From assembly GCF_042646425.1 (NCBI RefSeq), contig NZ_JBHRTR010000048.1, positions 186,001 to 250,000 on the forward strand: a stretch of DNA of 64,000 bases, in the 5' to 3' direction. Each line of letters starts with the position of its first letter. The stretch's first letter is position 1. The notes beneath the pieces were generated by a model, which saw only the letters and a program-made list of their open reading frames with translations, made no database searches and was not told the DNA's origin. This document shows, in pieces, positions 7,588-16,134 of this stretch. This stretch comes from Marinibaculum pumilum (GTDB lineage: Bacteria > Pseudomonadota > Alphaproteobacteria > Ferrovibrionales > Ferrovibrionaceae). Made by a program: the position numbers and the translations under genes.

Positions 7588-8222
7588 GATGCCGCCTCGC
7601 GCCAGGCCGTTACCGCGTCAGAGAGGCGGCGGGCATAGGCTTCCACCTCCGCGACCGGCTTGCCCGGCTTGTAGAGGGCGGAGCCGATGCCGGCGCCGTC
7701 GGCGCCACCCGACAGCCAGTCCGCCAGATTCTCGGTGCCGACGCCGCCGGTGACGACGATCCGGGTGCCGGCCGGCAGCACCGCGCGCAGGGCGCCGACG
7801 ACCTTCGGCGAGACCGCGTCGCCAGGGAACAGCTTCAGTGCGTCGGCGCCGGCCTTCAGGGCGGCGAAGGCCTCGCTGGGGGTGAAGATGCCGGGCACCG
7901 AGAGCAGGCCGGCGGTGCGGCTGGCGGCGACCACGGCGGGATCGAAGTTCGGCGAGACGGCGATGCGGCCCCCGGCCTCGGCCACCCGCGCCGCCTCCGC
8001 CGGCTGCAGCACCGTGCCGGCACCGACCAGTGCCGCGGCGCCGAAGCGGTCGGCCAGCAGCCGGATCGAGCGATAGGGCTCGGGCGAGTTCAGCGGCACC
8101 TCCAGGATCTCGATGCCGTGCCGCAGCAGGACCTCGCCGACCGGCACCGCCTCTTCCGGCGTGATGCCGCGCAGCACCGCCAGCAGCGGCATCCTTGCCA
8201 GGCTCCCCTGCAATGCATCCAT
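7584..8222 (-). CDS. 2-keto-3-deoxy-6-phosphogalactonate/gluconate aldolase
   Basis: A 212-residue class I aldolase of the Eda/DgoA family: the LRGITPEEA start, EVPLNSP (DgoA-like), VGAGTVL, and LKLFPGDA with the Schiff-base Lys. EVPLNSP favours the phosphogalactonate subgroup (DgoA) over classical Eda, but substrate cannot be fixed from sequence. It splits the 6-phospho-2-keto-3-deoxy acid into pyruvate and glyceraldehyde 3-phosphate. The start was set at the ATG at 8222, with GGAGGA upstream; a GTG at 8231 is possible. It overlaps the kinase-synthase fusion by 4 bp (ATGA), so both act in one sugar-acid pathway. Confidence 0.85.
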   Translation of the reverse strand: MDALQGSLARMPLLAVLRGITPEEAVPVGEVLLRHGIEILEVPLNSPEPYRSIRLLADRFGAAALVGAGTVLQPAEAARVAEAGGRIAVSPNFDPAVVAASRTAGLLSVPGIFTPSEAFAALKAGADALKLFPGDAVSPKVVGALRAVLPAGTRIVVTGGVGTENLADWLSGGADGAGIGSALYKPGKPVAEVEAYARRLSDAVTAWREAAS

Positions 8223-8313
8223 GGCCCGCACTCTTCCTCCCGCGGTGGTTCCGAAGCGGGGGGAGTGTCGCGCAACGCGGAGCCGATGGCCAACCCCTCC
8301 CGGGACGGGCGGT

Positions 8314-9108
8314 TCAGTCCGGCTTGCAGGCGCTCAGGACGATGCAGCTGGGATCCGAAAGATAGAACGCCATCTCCGCCGCCAGCCCGGGGCGCTGCGG
8401 CGGGCAGCGCAGGGGATGCCAGCGCAGTTCCGACAGCCCGGCGGCTTCCAGCGCGCGGGCATGGGTGTCGCGGTCCCACTGCCAGACATCGACATGCTGG
8501 CCGGCGATCACCAGTTCGACCCGGTTGCCCTCGGCCGCGCGGTAGTCGAAGCCGCAATGGCTGCGCAGGCGCGGGTCGGGCCGGCGGAAGTCGTAGTCGG
8601 GACTGGCGGTATAGGCGACGAGGCGGCCGCCGGGCCTCAGGTTGCGTTCGGCCAGGGCGAACATCGCCTGCAGCGCCGCCTCTGTCGCCGCATAGGGCAG
8701 CAGGTACATGGCGGTGACCAGGTCGACCTGCACCGGCAGGGCGAAATGGGGGTCGGTCGCGTCGAGCACGGCGAAGCGCAGCCGGTCGGTGCCGATGCCG
8801 TCGGTATCCTGCTGCGCCTGGGCTCGGCGCACCATCTCCGGGGAGAGGTCGGTGCCGAGGAGGGCGGCGGCGCCCCGGCGCGCCAGCAGCCGGGCGATCC
8901 GCCCCTCGCCGGTGGCCAGGTCGAGCACTCGCAGCCCGTCGACATCGCCGACCGCGGTCAGGAAGCTGTACAGCTCGATCGCCCGGTAGGGGCTGTCGCT
9001 CTCCGTCCAGTCCTGGTAGGTCGCGCCGAACCGGTCATAGGCGGGGGCCTGGGCGGTCGGGGCCGGGGCCGGGGTCGTCCGGCCGGCCAGGGGCGCCATC
9101 ACGTTCAT
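8314..9108 (-). CDS. class I SAM-dependent methyltransferase
   Basis: About 264 residues with the Rossmann methyltransferase motifs VLDLATGEGRIARLLA (motif I, SAM-binding), GTDLSPEMV (motif II acidic residue), and LDATD, then DLVTAMYLLPYA (motif IV). N-terminal YDRFGATYQDWT is typical of small-molecule methyltransferases of the UbiE/ToxA-like group. The start ATG at 9108 has GAGG about 7 bp upstream; an earlier in-frame start at 9180 gives only low-complexity residues. It stands alone, about 90 bp beyond the aldolase start, and the substrate is not predictable. Confidence 0.75.
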   Translation of the reverse strand: MNVMAPLAGRTTPAPAPTAQAPAYDRFGATYQDWTESDSPYRAIELYSFLTAVGDVDGLRVLDLATGEGRIARLLARRGAAALLGTDLSPEMVRRAQAQQDTDGIGTDRLRFAVLDATDPHFALPVQVDLVTAMYLLPYAATEAALQAMFALAERNLRPGGRLVAYTASPDYDFRRPDPRLRSHCGFDYRAAEGNRVELVIAGQHVDVWQWDRDTHARALEAAGLSELRWHPLRCPPQRPGLAAEMAFYLSDPSCIVLSACKPD

Positions 9109-9222
9109 CTCGATCCTCGCAATCCGCATGCCTCTGGCTGCAGATGCGGCCGCTTCGGGGGCGCGGCAACGGCGTGACATGTTGCGACACGAAAGGCCGC
9201 GATCCCGCCGCGGATGCGGCGG

Positions 9223-9522
9223 TCACTTCTCGTGGTCGACCAGGCCGCGAACGAACCAGCGCTGCAGGGCGATCACCACCAGCACCGGCGGCAGCATGGC
9301 GAGCAGGGTGGTCGCCATGGTCAGATTCCGCTTCGTATCGGCATTGTCGGTCGGCAGGGTGCGGGCGACGCCGATCACGACCGTCGTCATCTCCGTCTCC
9401 GTCGTGATCAGCAGCGGCCAGAGATACTGGTTCCAGCCATAGATGAAGAGAATCACGAACAGGGCCGCGATCGAGGTAGCGGAGAGCGGCAGCAGGATGT
9501 CACGCAGGAAGCGCAGCGGGCC
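9223..9522 (-). pseudogene. UgpE-like ABC transporter permease, C-terminal fragment
   Basis: The minus-strand frame from about 9522 reads GPLRFLRDILLPLS, then FIYGWNQYLWPLL and finishes with RWFVRGLVDHEK. This matches the last 95-100 residues of UgpE, the glycerol-3-phosphate ABC permease, or a related phosphonate-ester permease. The first two thirds, including most membrane helices, are missing. Upstream of 9522 the same frame is only antisense of a LysR remnant. No companion permease, ATPase or binding protein is present nearby. Confidence 0.7.
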
Positions 9523-9975
9523 GACGTGATCGTCGCCAGCCAGCTGGCGGCGCCGGGCGGCTGGTTCAACCTGTCGCTCGGCAGGCAGCGGATCGCCCTG
9601 GTCGCCGGCCGGACCCATCCGCTGGCACGGCGCCGGCGGCTGCGCCTGCGGGAGCTGGCCGACTGACCGCTGGTGACCCGCGAGGAGGGCTCCGTGACCC
9701 GCGCCCTGTTCCTGCAGGCAGCCGCGGTGGCGGAACTGGAACCGCATGTCGCCGCCAGCCTGGGCAGCCGCGAGATGGTGAAGGAGGCCGCCGCCGCCGA
9801 CCTCGGCATCGTCTTCGACGGCGAGATCGGCGCGGATGCGCGCCTGGTCACCCTGTCGCTGGTTGGCGAAGATGCCGTGTCGGCGGAGGTCTTCCTGACC
9901 TGCCGGGAGGACCTGGCCGGCCTGGGTGCCGACGGCGCGCTGGTCCGGCTGGCGCAGGCGTCGGGAAGGGCCTGA
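9520..9975 (+). pseudogene. LysR-family regulator, C-terminal fragment with in-frame stop
   Basis: Starting at the same point where the permease breaks off, the + strand reads ADVIVASQLAAPGGWFNLSL and continues through a LysR effector-binding domain. A TGA at 9664-9666 interrupts it exactly before PLVTREEGSVTR, a conserved LysR segment, and the same frame goes on to 9975. So it is 5'-truncated and carries a nonsense codon. The EMVKEAAAADLGIV and CREDLAG segments resemble regulators linked to phosphonate use, which fits the PhnZ-like neighbour, but that subgroup call is tentative. Confidence 0.6.
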
Positions 9976-10009
9976 CCCGGGAGCGCTCTCGCTCAGGCGG
10001 CCCCGTCGA

Positions 10010-10558
10010 TCAGGCGGCTCCCGTGCTCAGGCAGGTGCGGGCAATGGCGCGATAGTGCGTCAGGTCCGGCGTGGCGAGGTCCGGCACCTTGGCCGCCTCG
10101 TCCCAGCGGCGCAGCTGCAGCGCGGCGTCGAAATGCGGGCTGCGGCGGAACACGGCCGCCTCCTCCGCCGTCATCGGGCCGCCCTGCAGGTGCAGGGTCA
10201 TCTTCGAGGTCTCCGACAGCGCGTCGTGATAGCCGGGCTCGGCCTGGCACAGGTAGCGCTTCGCGTGCACATGCAGGCGCACCGGCTCCACCACCTCCGG
10301 CCCGAACAGGGGCGCCAGCGCCTTCGCCGCGATCGCCTCGTGCCGGTCGTCGGTGGCGCTGTCATAGGCGGCCTGGGTGTCGCGGTGCAGCAGATGGCCG
10401 ATGTCGTGCAGGACGGCGGCGGTGACCAGTGCCGCCGATGCGCCGGCCCGTTCGGCCTGCAGGCCGCTCTGCAGGGCATGGGCGCGCTGGGTGATCGCCT
10501 CGCCATAGCTTTCCTGCCCGCGGGCCTCAAACAGGTCGAAGGCTTCGTCCAGGTTCAT
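10010..10558 (-). CDS. HD-domain protein, PhnZ-like phosphonate oxygenase family
   Basis: 182 residues. The motif YGEAITQRAHALQSG supplies the first ligand region and AVLHDIGHLL the HD pair; RHEAIAAKAL and VRLHVHAKRYLC add the remaining His ligands. This pattern is that of the phosphonate-associated HDIG proteins, whose characterised member PhnZ is a mixed-valent di-iron oxygenase cleaving 2-amino-1-hydroxyethylphosphonate to glycine and phosphate. The usual partner PhnY (alpha-ketoglutarate hydroxylase) is not in the window, but the flanking LysR and permease remnants could be relics of a phosphonate locus. Function as PhnZ is probable, not proven. Confidence 0.65.
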   Translation of the reverse strand: MNLDEAFDLFEARGQESYGEAITQRAHALQSGLQAERAGASAALVTAAVLHDIGHLLHRDTQAAYDSATDDRHEAIAAKALAPLFGPEVVEPVRLHVHAKRYLCQAEPGYHDALSETSKMTLHLQGGPMTAEEAAVFRRSPHFDAALQLRRWDEAAKVPDLATPDLTHYRAIARTCLSTGAA

Positions 10559-10639
10559 GGCGGTTTCCTCAGGTCGGAAAGAGCGGTGCGGCGGTGCGGA
10601 AGGTAGCCGCAGTTTGTTGCAGTTGCGCGACAGATTCCG

Positions 10640-12502
10640 TCAGTCGGCAGGGACAGGAGCGGGCGCGATCATGACAAAGCCTTCGACCTGGCGCAGCGCC
10701 GGCCCCTCCGGGCCGATGGTGCCGCTCAGGTGGCGCAGCACCAGGCGTGCGCTGAGGCCGCGATCCGCGCCCTCGGCGATATATGGTGAGTCGCCGCTCC
10801 TGGCGGACCTCTCGAGTTCCGCCATCAGTGCTGACAAAGGAAAGGACACGCTCCGTCCGTCGCTGTCCGCCAGCTCCAGCCCGGGAGGCTCTGCCGTGGC
10901 GAACAGCCGATGGCGACGGCCGTCGAGCAGCAGCAGTTCGTGACCCGGCGCGGCCAGGTCGAACGGCAGCATGGTGTCGAAGCCGGCGACCGGGAGCGGC
11001 CGCAGGACCGTGCCCCACATGGAGACATGGCGGGGCTGCTCTGCCGTCATATGGGGCTGGACATAGGCGAAGCCGAGGGCGCGCGCGGCGCTTTCCCGAT
11101 CCGCGTCGGGCGGCAGCCTGCTTTCCGCCGGCAGCCAGCGGTTCACCTTGGCGAGCCGGCCGGTCGAAGCGAGATAGTCGAGCATGCCAGACAGCGCCTG
11201 CCGCGCCCCGAAGCCGGGCGGCGGGGCCGGTGCGGCGGGCGCGCCGTCGCGCAGCAGGCCGGCGTCGGTCAGCGCGGCCTGCAGGCGCGACATCTGGCTG
11301 GCCTGCGACACCGCGCTCGCACTCCAGGGCCCGAACGAGGCGAGGAGCAGCAGCAGGCAGAGGAAGGCGGGAACGGCGGCGAGCCGGCCCCGGCCGGGGC
11401 GGGCGTCGGCGCTCCGCCGCCAGGCGGCCGGGATGGGAATGAACTGGGCCAGGGCCGCGCCGAGCAGCCACAGGGCCAGCAGGCCGATCAGGTAGCGGGG
11501 CTCCGTCACGCCATAGTCGGCAACGCGGATCTGCAGCGCTGCGGCGAGCAGGGCGAGCGGCGGCAGCAGGGCGGGAAAGAACAGGCGGCGGAACAGCCGG
11601 ACATGGCGCCCGCCGTCATGGCCCGGCGCGGCGGCGACCAGCCAGACGGCCGTCCCGGCCGCGGCATAGGCGGCGACCAGGCCGGCGGTCAGGCCCTCCG
11701 GCAGCTCCCAGCTGACCACGGCCAGCGCCAGATAGACATAGAGGATTGCCAGGTAGATCAACGCCAGCGGTACCAGCACCAGGTCGATGGCGAAGGCCAG
11801 GACCGGGGGCATGGCTGTGGTGCCTACGGCGCCGGGCGGCGACAGCAGGGCGAGCCAGCCGCAGGGCAGCAGCAGCAGGCCCGCGACGACCCAGAGATCG
11901 GCAAAGACAAGCTCCGAGACCGGCAGGTCCAGCAGGGAGACAAAGCCCAGCAGCGCGCCGTTGAGGCCGGCAGCCAGGACCAGGACGATCACCGCCGCCG
12001 CCGCAAAGGCGCCGAGCGCACGGCGCGTACCGTGCCAGAAGCGGGCTGCCGCACTGTCCACCGGTTCCGCAGCGGGCCCGGCGACGGAGCCGGGGGCGAG
12101 GCCCGGTGCCAGCACCAGGGCCCACAGCAGGGCGGCCGCCGGCAGCAGGAAGCGGAAGGCGGCCAGCCAGGCGCTGAAATCCAGGCCCAGGTCGTTCCAG
12201 GCCCACAGCGCCAGCAGGACGGCGCCGGCCAGGCCGGCTGCGGCATGTCGCGCCGAGCCCCAGCCGCGTCCCTCCGCCAGCAGGCGCAGGCCGGCCAGGA
12301 AGGGGCCGGTGGCGGCGCACCAGATGCCTGCCGCCAGGGCGGCCGGCTCCCAGGTCTCCGGGATCGCCTCGTGGATGGCGGCCAGCGCCAGCAGGGTGGC
12401 GAAGAGCGCCATCGCGACGCATTCGGGAAAGCGCCGCAGCAGGTCGCCGGCAAGGCCCGGCAGGCGCGCGCGAAGGGACGGCGGGGAGAGGGTCATCTGC
12501 AT
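10640..12502 (-). CDS. DUF4153-type polytopic membrane protein
   Basis: About 620 residues with about a dozen hydrophobic helices in the first 420 residues, then a soluble C-terminal domain of roughly 200 residues rich in Pro and Arg. The overall plan and length fit DUF4153 proteins of unknown function in the inner membrane. I took the ATG at 12502 (MQMTLSPP); the longer frame to 12550 adds a non-hydrophobic leader without support. The gene is monocistronic and divergent from the secreted-protein pair at 12664. No catalytic motif is recognised. Confidence 0.65.
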   Translation of the reverse strand: MQMTLSPPSLRARLPGLAGDLLRRFPECVAMALFATLLALAAIHEAIPETWEPAALAAGIWCAATGPFLAGLRLLAEGRGWGSARHAAAGLAGAVLLALWAWNDLGLDFSAWLAAFRFLLPAAALLWALVLAPGLAPGSVAGPAAEPVDSAAARFWHGTRRALGAFAAAAVIVLVLAAGLNGALLGFVSLLDLPVSELVFADLWVVAGLLLLPCGWLALLSPPGAVGTTAMPPVLAFAIDLVLVPLALIYLAILYVYLALAVVSWELPEGLTAGLVAAYAAAGTAVWLVAAAPGHDGGRHVRLFRRLFFPALLPPLALLAAALQIRVADYGVTEPRYLIGLLALWLLGAALAQFIPIPAAWRRSADARPGRGRLAAVPAFLCLLLLLASFGPWSASAVSQASQMSRLQAALTDAGLLRDGAPAAPAPPPGFGARQALSGMLDYLASTGRLAKVNRWLPAESRLPPDADRESAARALGFAYVQPHMTAEQPRHVSMWGTVLRPLPVAGFDTMLPFDLAAPGHELLLLDGRRHRLFATAEPPGLELADSDGRSVSFPLSALMAELERSARSGDSPYIAEGADRGLSARLVLRHLSGTIGPEGPALRQVEGFVMIAPAPVPAD

Positions 12503-12663
12503 TTCCCGGAAAGCCGCACCCAGCCTGCACTTCCGCGCGGGCGGCGGCAAGCCGCCCGGCGCCGCTTGCGGGTGCCGCCGATGACGGATCCGTGAGGTGG
12601 CAGGAACCTCTGGCGGGCTCCCTTGTTTCCCCTGCGTCCTGAACCCGATGAGGAGGGATCGTC

Positions 12664-13515
12664 ATGACAGGGTCCATCAGTAGGCTGAGGGGCAGGCTGA
12701 GGATGCGCGCCGCGGGGCTGGCTCTGGGCGCGCTGGTCGCCGCCGGCCTTGCCGTCCAGCCTGCACAGGCGGAAGGCCTGCTCGACAGCATCGACAACGA
12801 GGATATCGGCCGCATCGTCGGCGGTGTCGGCGGCGCCGTGCTCGGCTCGCAGTTCGGCAAGGGTACCGGCAAGGCGGTCGCCGTGGGCGCGGGCGCGCTG
12901 GGCGGCCTGTTCCTTGGCGGCGAGATCGGCAAGCGGGTCGGCGGCAGCGACCAGGAGCAGATCGTCAATACACGCCAGCAGGCGCTTGAATCGGATCGCC
13001 CGGTGACGTGGCGCAACCCGGATTCCGGGGTGCAGTCGACGGCCCGGGTTACCGAGACGGCCTACAGGCCGGCGCCGGTGGTGACCACCAAGCCATCCAC
13101 CGGCAGCGCGACGCCGAAGAACGACGTCGTCTGGCGGGTGCCGACGATGCAGCTGATCGGCGCCGACTACCGTGCGACGACGACCTCCAACATCCGCGGC
13201 GGGCCCAGCACCGACTATGCCGTGATGGGCCAGCTGAAGGAGGATGAGCGTGTCCATGTGGTCGGCAAGGTGGCCGACCGCGACTGGTACATGATCTCCC
13301 GCAACGGCATCGGCAGCGGCTTCGTCTATGGCGATCTGCTGCGGCGCATCCCCGGCAGCGGCGGCGACATGGCCCGCCCGCAGTCGACGGCCAGCCTGGA
13401 CAATGTCCGCGAATGCTCGGTGATCGAGCAGCAGGTCACCCTCCCCGACGGCACGCAGGAAACCCGCCGCGCGCGGGCCTGCCGCACCGCCGACGGCAAT
13501 TGGGAGCTGATCTGA
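12664..13515 (+). CDS. secreted glycine-zipper / SH3-domain envelope protein
   Basis: 283 residues. An Arg-rich N-terminus and a hydrophobic core ending in VQPAQA form a signal peptide (cleavage near residue 37). Residues 50-95 are a Gly-zipper segment (GGVGGAVLGSQFGKGTGK, then GALGGLFLGGEIGKRVGG) like that of outer-membrane 17-kDa/YMGG proteins. Residues 165-225 form a bacterial SH3 domain (TSNIRGGPSTDYAVMGQL, WYMI). The start has GAGGAGGG 8 bp upstream. Its stop overlaps the next start (TGATG), so both are co-expressed. A role in envelope or peptidoglycan maintenance is inferred. Confidence 0.75.
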   Translation: MTGSISRLRGRLRMRAAGLALGALVAAGLAVQPAQAEGLLDSIDNEDIGRIVGGVGGAVLGSQFGKGTGKAVAVGAGALGGLFLGGEIGKRVGGSDQEQIVNTRQQALESDRPVTWRNPDSGVQSTARVTETAYRPAPVVTTKPSTGSATPKNDVVWRVPTMQLIGADYRATTTSNIRGGPSTDYAVMGQLKEDERVHVVGKVADRDWYMISRNGIGSGFVYGDLLRRIPGSGGDMARPQSTASLDNVRECSVIEQQVTLPDGTQETRRARACRTADGNWELI

Positions 13516-14519
13516 TGCAGAACCGCCTGACGATCCCGGCCGTCGCCGCGGCATGCCTCGCCGCGACGGCCGCCGCCTGGAGCCCCGCCGCTGCTGCGGA
13601 GCGGCTGCTGGTGCAGGACCGTGACCTGCTGGTGGTGGTCGACAAGGAAACCGCCTGTGGCGATCCGGTGCCGATTACCATCCGCAGCTCCGACAGCAGT
13701 CTGTTCAAGGAATCCAGCGCGACCCGGCTGCAGCACACGGTCGACGGGGTACGTGCGATCCTCGGCTTCGAATGCGCCCGCACGCCGAAGCTGGAGATCA
13801 CCGGCGAGGCAGGGTCGCAGGACAATGTCGTGTTCCGCGGCGCCGCCGGCGATGCCACGCAGTGGATGGTCGAGTCCAGCGAACGGCCCAGCGCCCAGGC
13901 GGCGGCGGTGACCTCCAGCGGGCCGCTGTCGATGGGCGGGGCCGGCACCGAAGGCGCGGCCTTCTCGCCTGCGGCGCGGCAGGTGGTGGCCGGCGTGTCC
14001 ACCGGCATGACCCTGGAGCAGGCGCGCAAGGCCGCGGCCGCGGAATTCGGCACCACGCCGCAGTTCAGGGACGGCCGCAACATCCTGGTCGCCGCCGAGG
14101 GCGGCTGCGACTTCGATTTCGCCAACGGCACTGGGCCGCAGCCCGGCTGGCGCTGCCTGGAGGCCGCGTTCACCAAGAGCGACCCGCAGCTGCTCTATGC
14201 CCTCGGCCTGTCGCAGGCGGTGGACCTCGACCAGCGGGATTCGATCGTCGACAGCCTGACCGAGCGCTTCGGCGCGCCGGAGCAGAGCCTGCGCGGCCAG
14301 GAGCCGGCGGACCAGGGCGGCAGCCCCTATGTCTTCCTGTCCTGGGGCAGCGTGATCGCCGACGGCCATGCCGGCCGGCTGGCGCACCTGAACACGCCGC
14401 GCCGCACCCTGGAAGCCTATGCCCTGGCGCGCGACGGGATCACCGTGCTGACCATCTGGCAGCAGGACCCCGGCGTGATGCAGGAGGCAGAGGAGCCGGA
14501 GCACCGCGTGAAGCTCTGA
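13515..14519 (+). CDS. secreted hypothetical protein
   Basis: 334 residues with a clear signal peptide ending in SPAAAAE. The mature part holds a Cys pair (KETACGDP and FECART) near the N-terminus and another (EGGCDFD, GWRCLEA), suggesting periplasmic disulfides. No domain is recognised. The start codon overlaps the stop of the Gly-zipper/SH3 gene, so the two are translationally coupled and probably work together in the envelope. The long frame opening at 13413 is just the upstream extension of this one. Confidence 0.6.
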   Translation: MQNRLTIPAVAAACLAATAAAWSPAAAAERLLVQDRDLLVVVDKETACGDPVPITIRSSDSSLFKESSATRLQHTVDGVRAILGFECARTPKLEITGEAGSQDNVVFRGAAGDATQWMVESSERPSAQAAAVTSSGPLSMGGAGTEGAAFSPAARQVVAGVSTGMTLEQARKAAAAEFGTTPQFRDGRNILVAAEGGCDFDFANGTGPQPGWRCLEAAFTKSDPQLLYALGLSQAVDLDQRDSIVDSLTERFGAPEQSLRGQEPADQGGSPYVFLSWGSVIADGHAGRLAHLNTPRRTLEAYALARDGITVLTIWQQDPGVMQEAEEPEHRVKL

Positions 14520-14561
14520 ACCCTCATGCGTCAGCCGGAACATCGGCTTTCGTGACGGAAG

Positions 14562-14594
14562 GGGCGGCGCCGCGCAGAACGGCACCGCCCTTTT
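14562..14594. terminator. bidirectional terminator between convergent genes
   Basis: An 11-bp near-perfect stem (14562-14572 with 14580-14590, one C:A mismatch on the + transcript, G:U on the other) with a 7-nt loop is followed on the + strand by TTTT. It lies between the stops of the secreted protein gene and the minus-strand PNPOx-like gene. Confidence 0.6.
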
Positions 14595-14600
14595 CCGTTG

Positions 14601-15230
14601 TCAGGTCGCAGCGGCGGCGCCGCGCAGCGCAGCCAGCTCCGCCTCCAGTTCCGCGATCCGGTCCTGCAGCTTCTGCAGGGCGGCGGCGACCTGCTCCTCG
14701 TCGTACTTGGCCGGTATGAACTGCGGGCAGTTGATGTCCCAGGCCTCCAGGTGGAAGCGGATCGCGCGTTCGGGGCGCGCGGGCAGCTGCGGGTCGTGCA
14801 GGCGGGCCAGCAGGTCGGGATCGTCCTCCACCACCTCCGCCCGGCCCCAGATCTTCACCCGGCGGCGGTGCGCATAGTCCATCAGGAAGATGAAGGCCTG
14901 GCCGTTCTCCGACAGGTTGCCGGTCGAGATGTACTGCCGGTTGCCGGGATAGTCGGCGAAACCCAGGGTGCGGTCGTCCAGCACCTTCAGCACGCCGCGC
15001 AGGCCGCCGCGATGCTGGATATAGGGCCGGCCGGTGGCGCTGGCGGTGGCCAGATAGAAGGAATTGCGGTCGGCCAGGAAGGCGGCCAGGTCGGCATCGA
15101 CCCGGTCGCGCCAGCGCCCCTTCTCCTCCAGCCGGGCCATCTGCCGTCGGGAGCCGTAGCGCTCCTGCATCTGCCGGATCGCCGGGGTGAAGACGATGTC
15201 CCCGCCGGTCTCGGGGCTGTCTGCGGTCAT
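14601..15230 (-). CDS. pyridoxamine 5'-phosphate oxidase-like FMN-binding protein
   Basis: 209 residues of the split-barrel flavin fold: DRNSFYLATASATGRPYIQHRGG, then DYPGNRQYISTGNL and FLMDYAHRRRVKIWGRAEV, which fit the PNPOx-like general stress/reductase family, not biosynthetic PdxH. The C-terminus ends in a coiled coil (QKLQDRIAELEAELAAL). Its start overlaps the upstream tetR stop by 4 bp, so it is probably controlled by that repressor and may detoxify the repressor's ligand. Substrate unknown. Confidence 0.75.
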   Translation of the reverse strand: MTADSPETGGDIVFTPAIRQMQERYGSRRQMARLEEKGRWRDRVDADLAAFLADRNSFYLATASATGRPYIQHRGGLRGVLKVLDDRTLGFADYPGNRQYISTGNLSENGQAFIFLMDYAHRRRVKIWGRAEVVEDDPDLLARLHDPQLPARPERAIRFHLEAWDINCPQFIPAKYDEEQVAAALQKLQDRIAELEAELAALRGAAAAT

Positions 15231-15835
15231 GGTCCGGGCTCCCTGGTCACGCTGTCCAGCAGCAGGTGGGCGCCGGCGACGGCCTGGCGCATCGATGCCG
15301 GATCCTGGTGGATCCGGGAAAGGACGAAGCCGCCCTGCACCGCGGCCAGCATCGTGGTGGCAAGCATCTCCCTATCCTGCCCGGGATGCAGCCGGCCCTC
15401 GGCGGCGGCCCGGTCCAGGGCGTCGGCGATGCGGGTCCGGGCCGCGGCGAAGAAGCGGTCGAGCGGGGCCCGCAGGGCCGGGTCGGCGGTTTCCGGGTCG
15501 GCGACCGCCGCCTCGTTTGCCAGGCGGCCCAGTCGGCAGCCCTTCAGCGGGTCGAAGGGGATGTCGAGGAAGCGATGCACCGCGGCGAGAGGCTCCGGCA
15601 CGCCTTCGAACAGCGCATCCATCGCCTCCGTCATCTCCGCCGCGACCTCTTCCAGCGCGGCGGCCGCCAGCGCCGCCTTGCCGGGGAAATGGTGGTACAG
15701 GCTGCCCTGCCCGGCGCCGCTCTCGGCCAGGATGCGCCGCGGGCTCATCGCCTCGTAGCCGTGCTTCCAGAGCAGGCGCTTCGCGCTGTCCAGCAGGACC
15801 TGCCGGGTGGAGCCTGGGGGGGAATGCGGCGACAT
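15227..15835 (-). CDS. TetR-family transcriptional repressor
   Basis: 202 residues. The N-terminal HTH reads LLDSAKRLLWKHGYEAMSP, then ILAESGAGQGSLYHHFPGKAAL, the classic TetR recognition helix. The C-terminal ligand domain has TetR_C features similar to the NemR/AcrR group. The start is set at the ATG at 15835; a longer frame to 15862 would run into the operator. Overlaps the PNPOx-like gene by 4 bp (one operon). Confidence 0.85.
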   Translation of the reverse strand: MSPHSPPGSTRQVLLDSAKRLLWKHGYEAMSPRRILAESGAGQGSLYHHFPGKAALAAAALEEVAAEMTEAMDALFEGVPEPLAAVHRFLDIPFDPLKGCRLGRLANEAAVADPETADPALRAPLDRFFAAARTRIADALDRAAAEGRLHPGQDREMLATTMLAAVQGGFVLSRIHQDPASMRQAVAGAHLLLDSVTREPGP

Positions 15836-15855
15836 GACGGGCCTTTGCGATATCT

Positions 15856-15877
15856 GTACCAACTAGTATGTACAGAA
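15856..15877. promoter_or_regulatory. likely TetR operator
   Basis: A perfect inverted repeat CTGTAC ... GTACAG with a 10-bp spacer lies 20 bp upstream of the tetR start, in the only AT-rich stretch nearby. Position and symmetry suit autoregulation by the TetR protein. Confidence 0.5.
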
Positions 15878-16134
15878 CAGATGGGATGCCGTCCCGGTCA
15901 TGCAAGCCGCGCGCGGCCGCCTCTTCAACGGTGCCGGCCGATCCTAACCTCTTGTTGACCGGCCCGGGCGCACGGCCGGTGCGTGTCCATTGCCTTTGAC
16001 CCGCTGGACGTTCGGCACAATTCACCTTCCAATCCTGGACAGGTCGGATCGGGCGGGCCCTTCGCCTGACCCTCCGCGTGCCAGCCGGGCACGACCCGAT
16101 CGGCCTGCCGCCAACGGATCAGGGAGTGAGCGCC

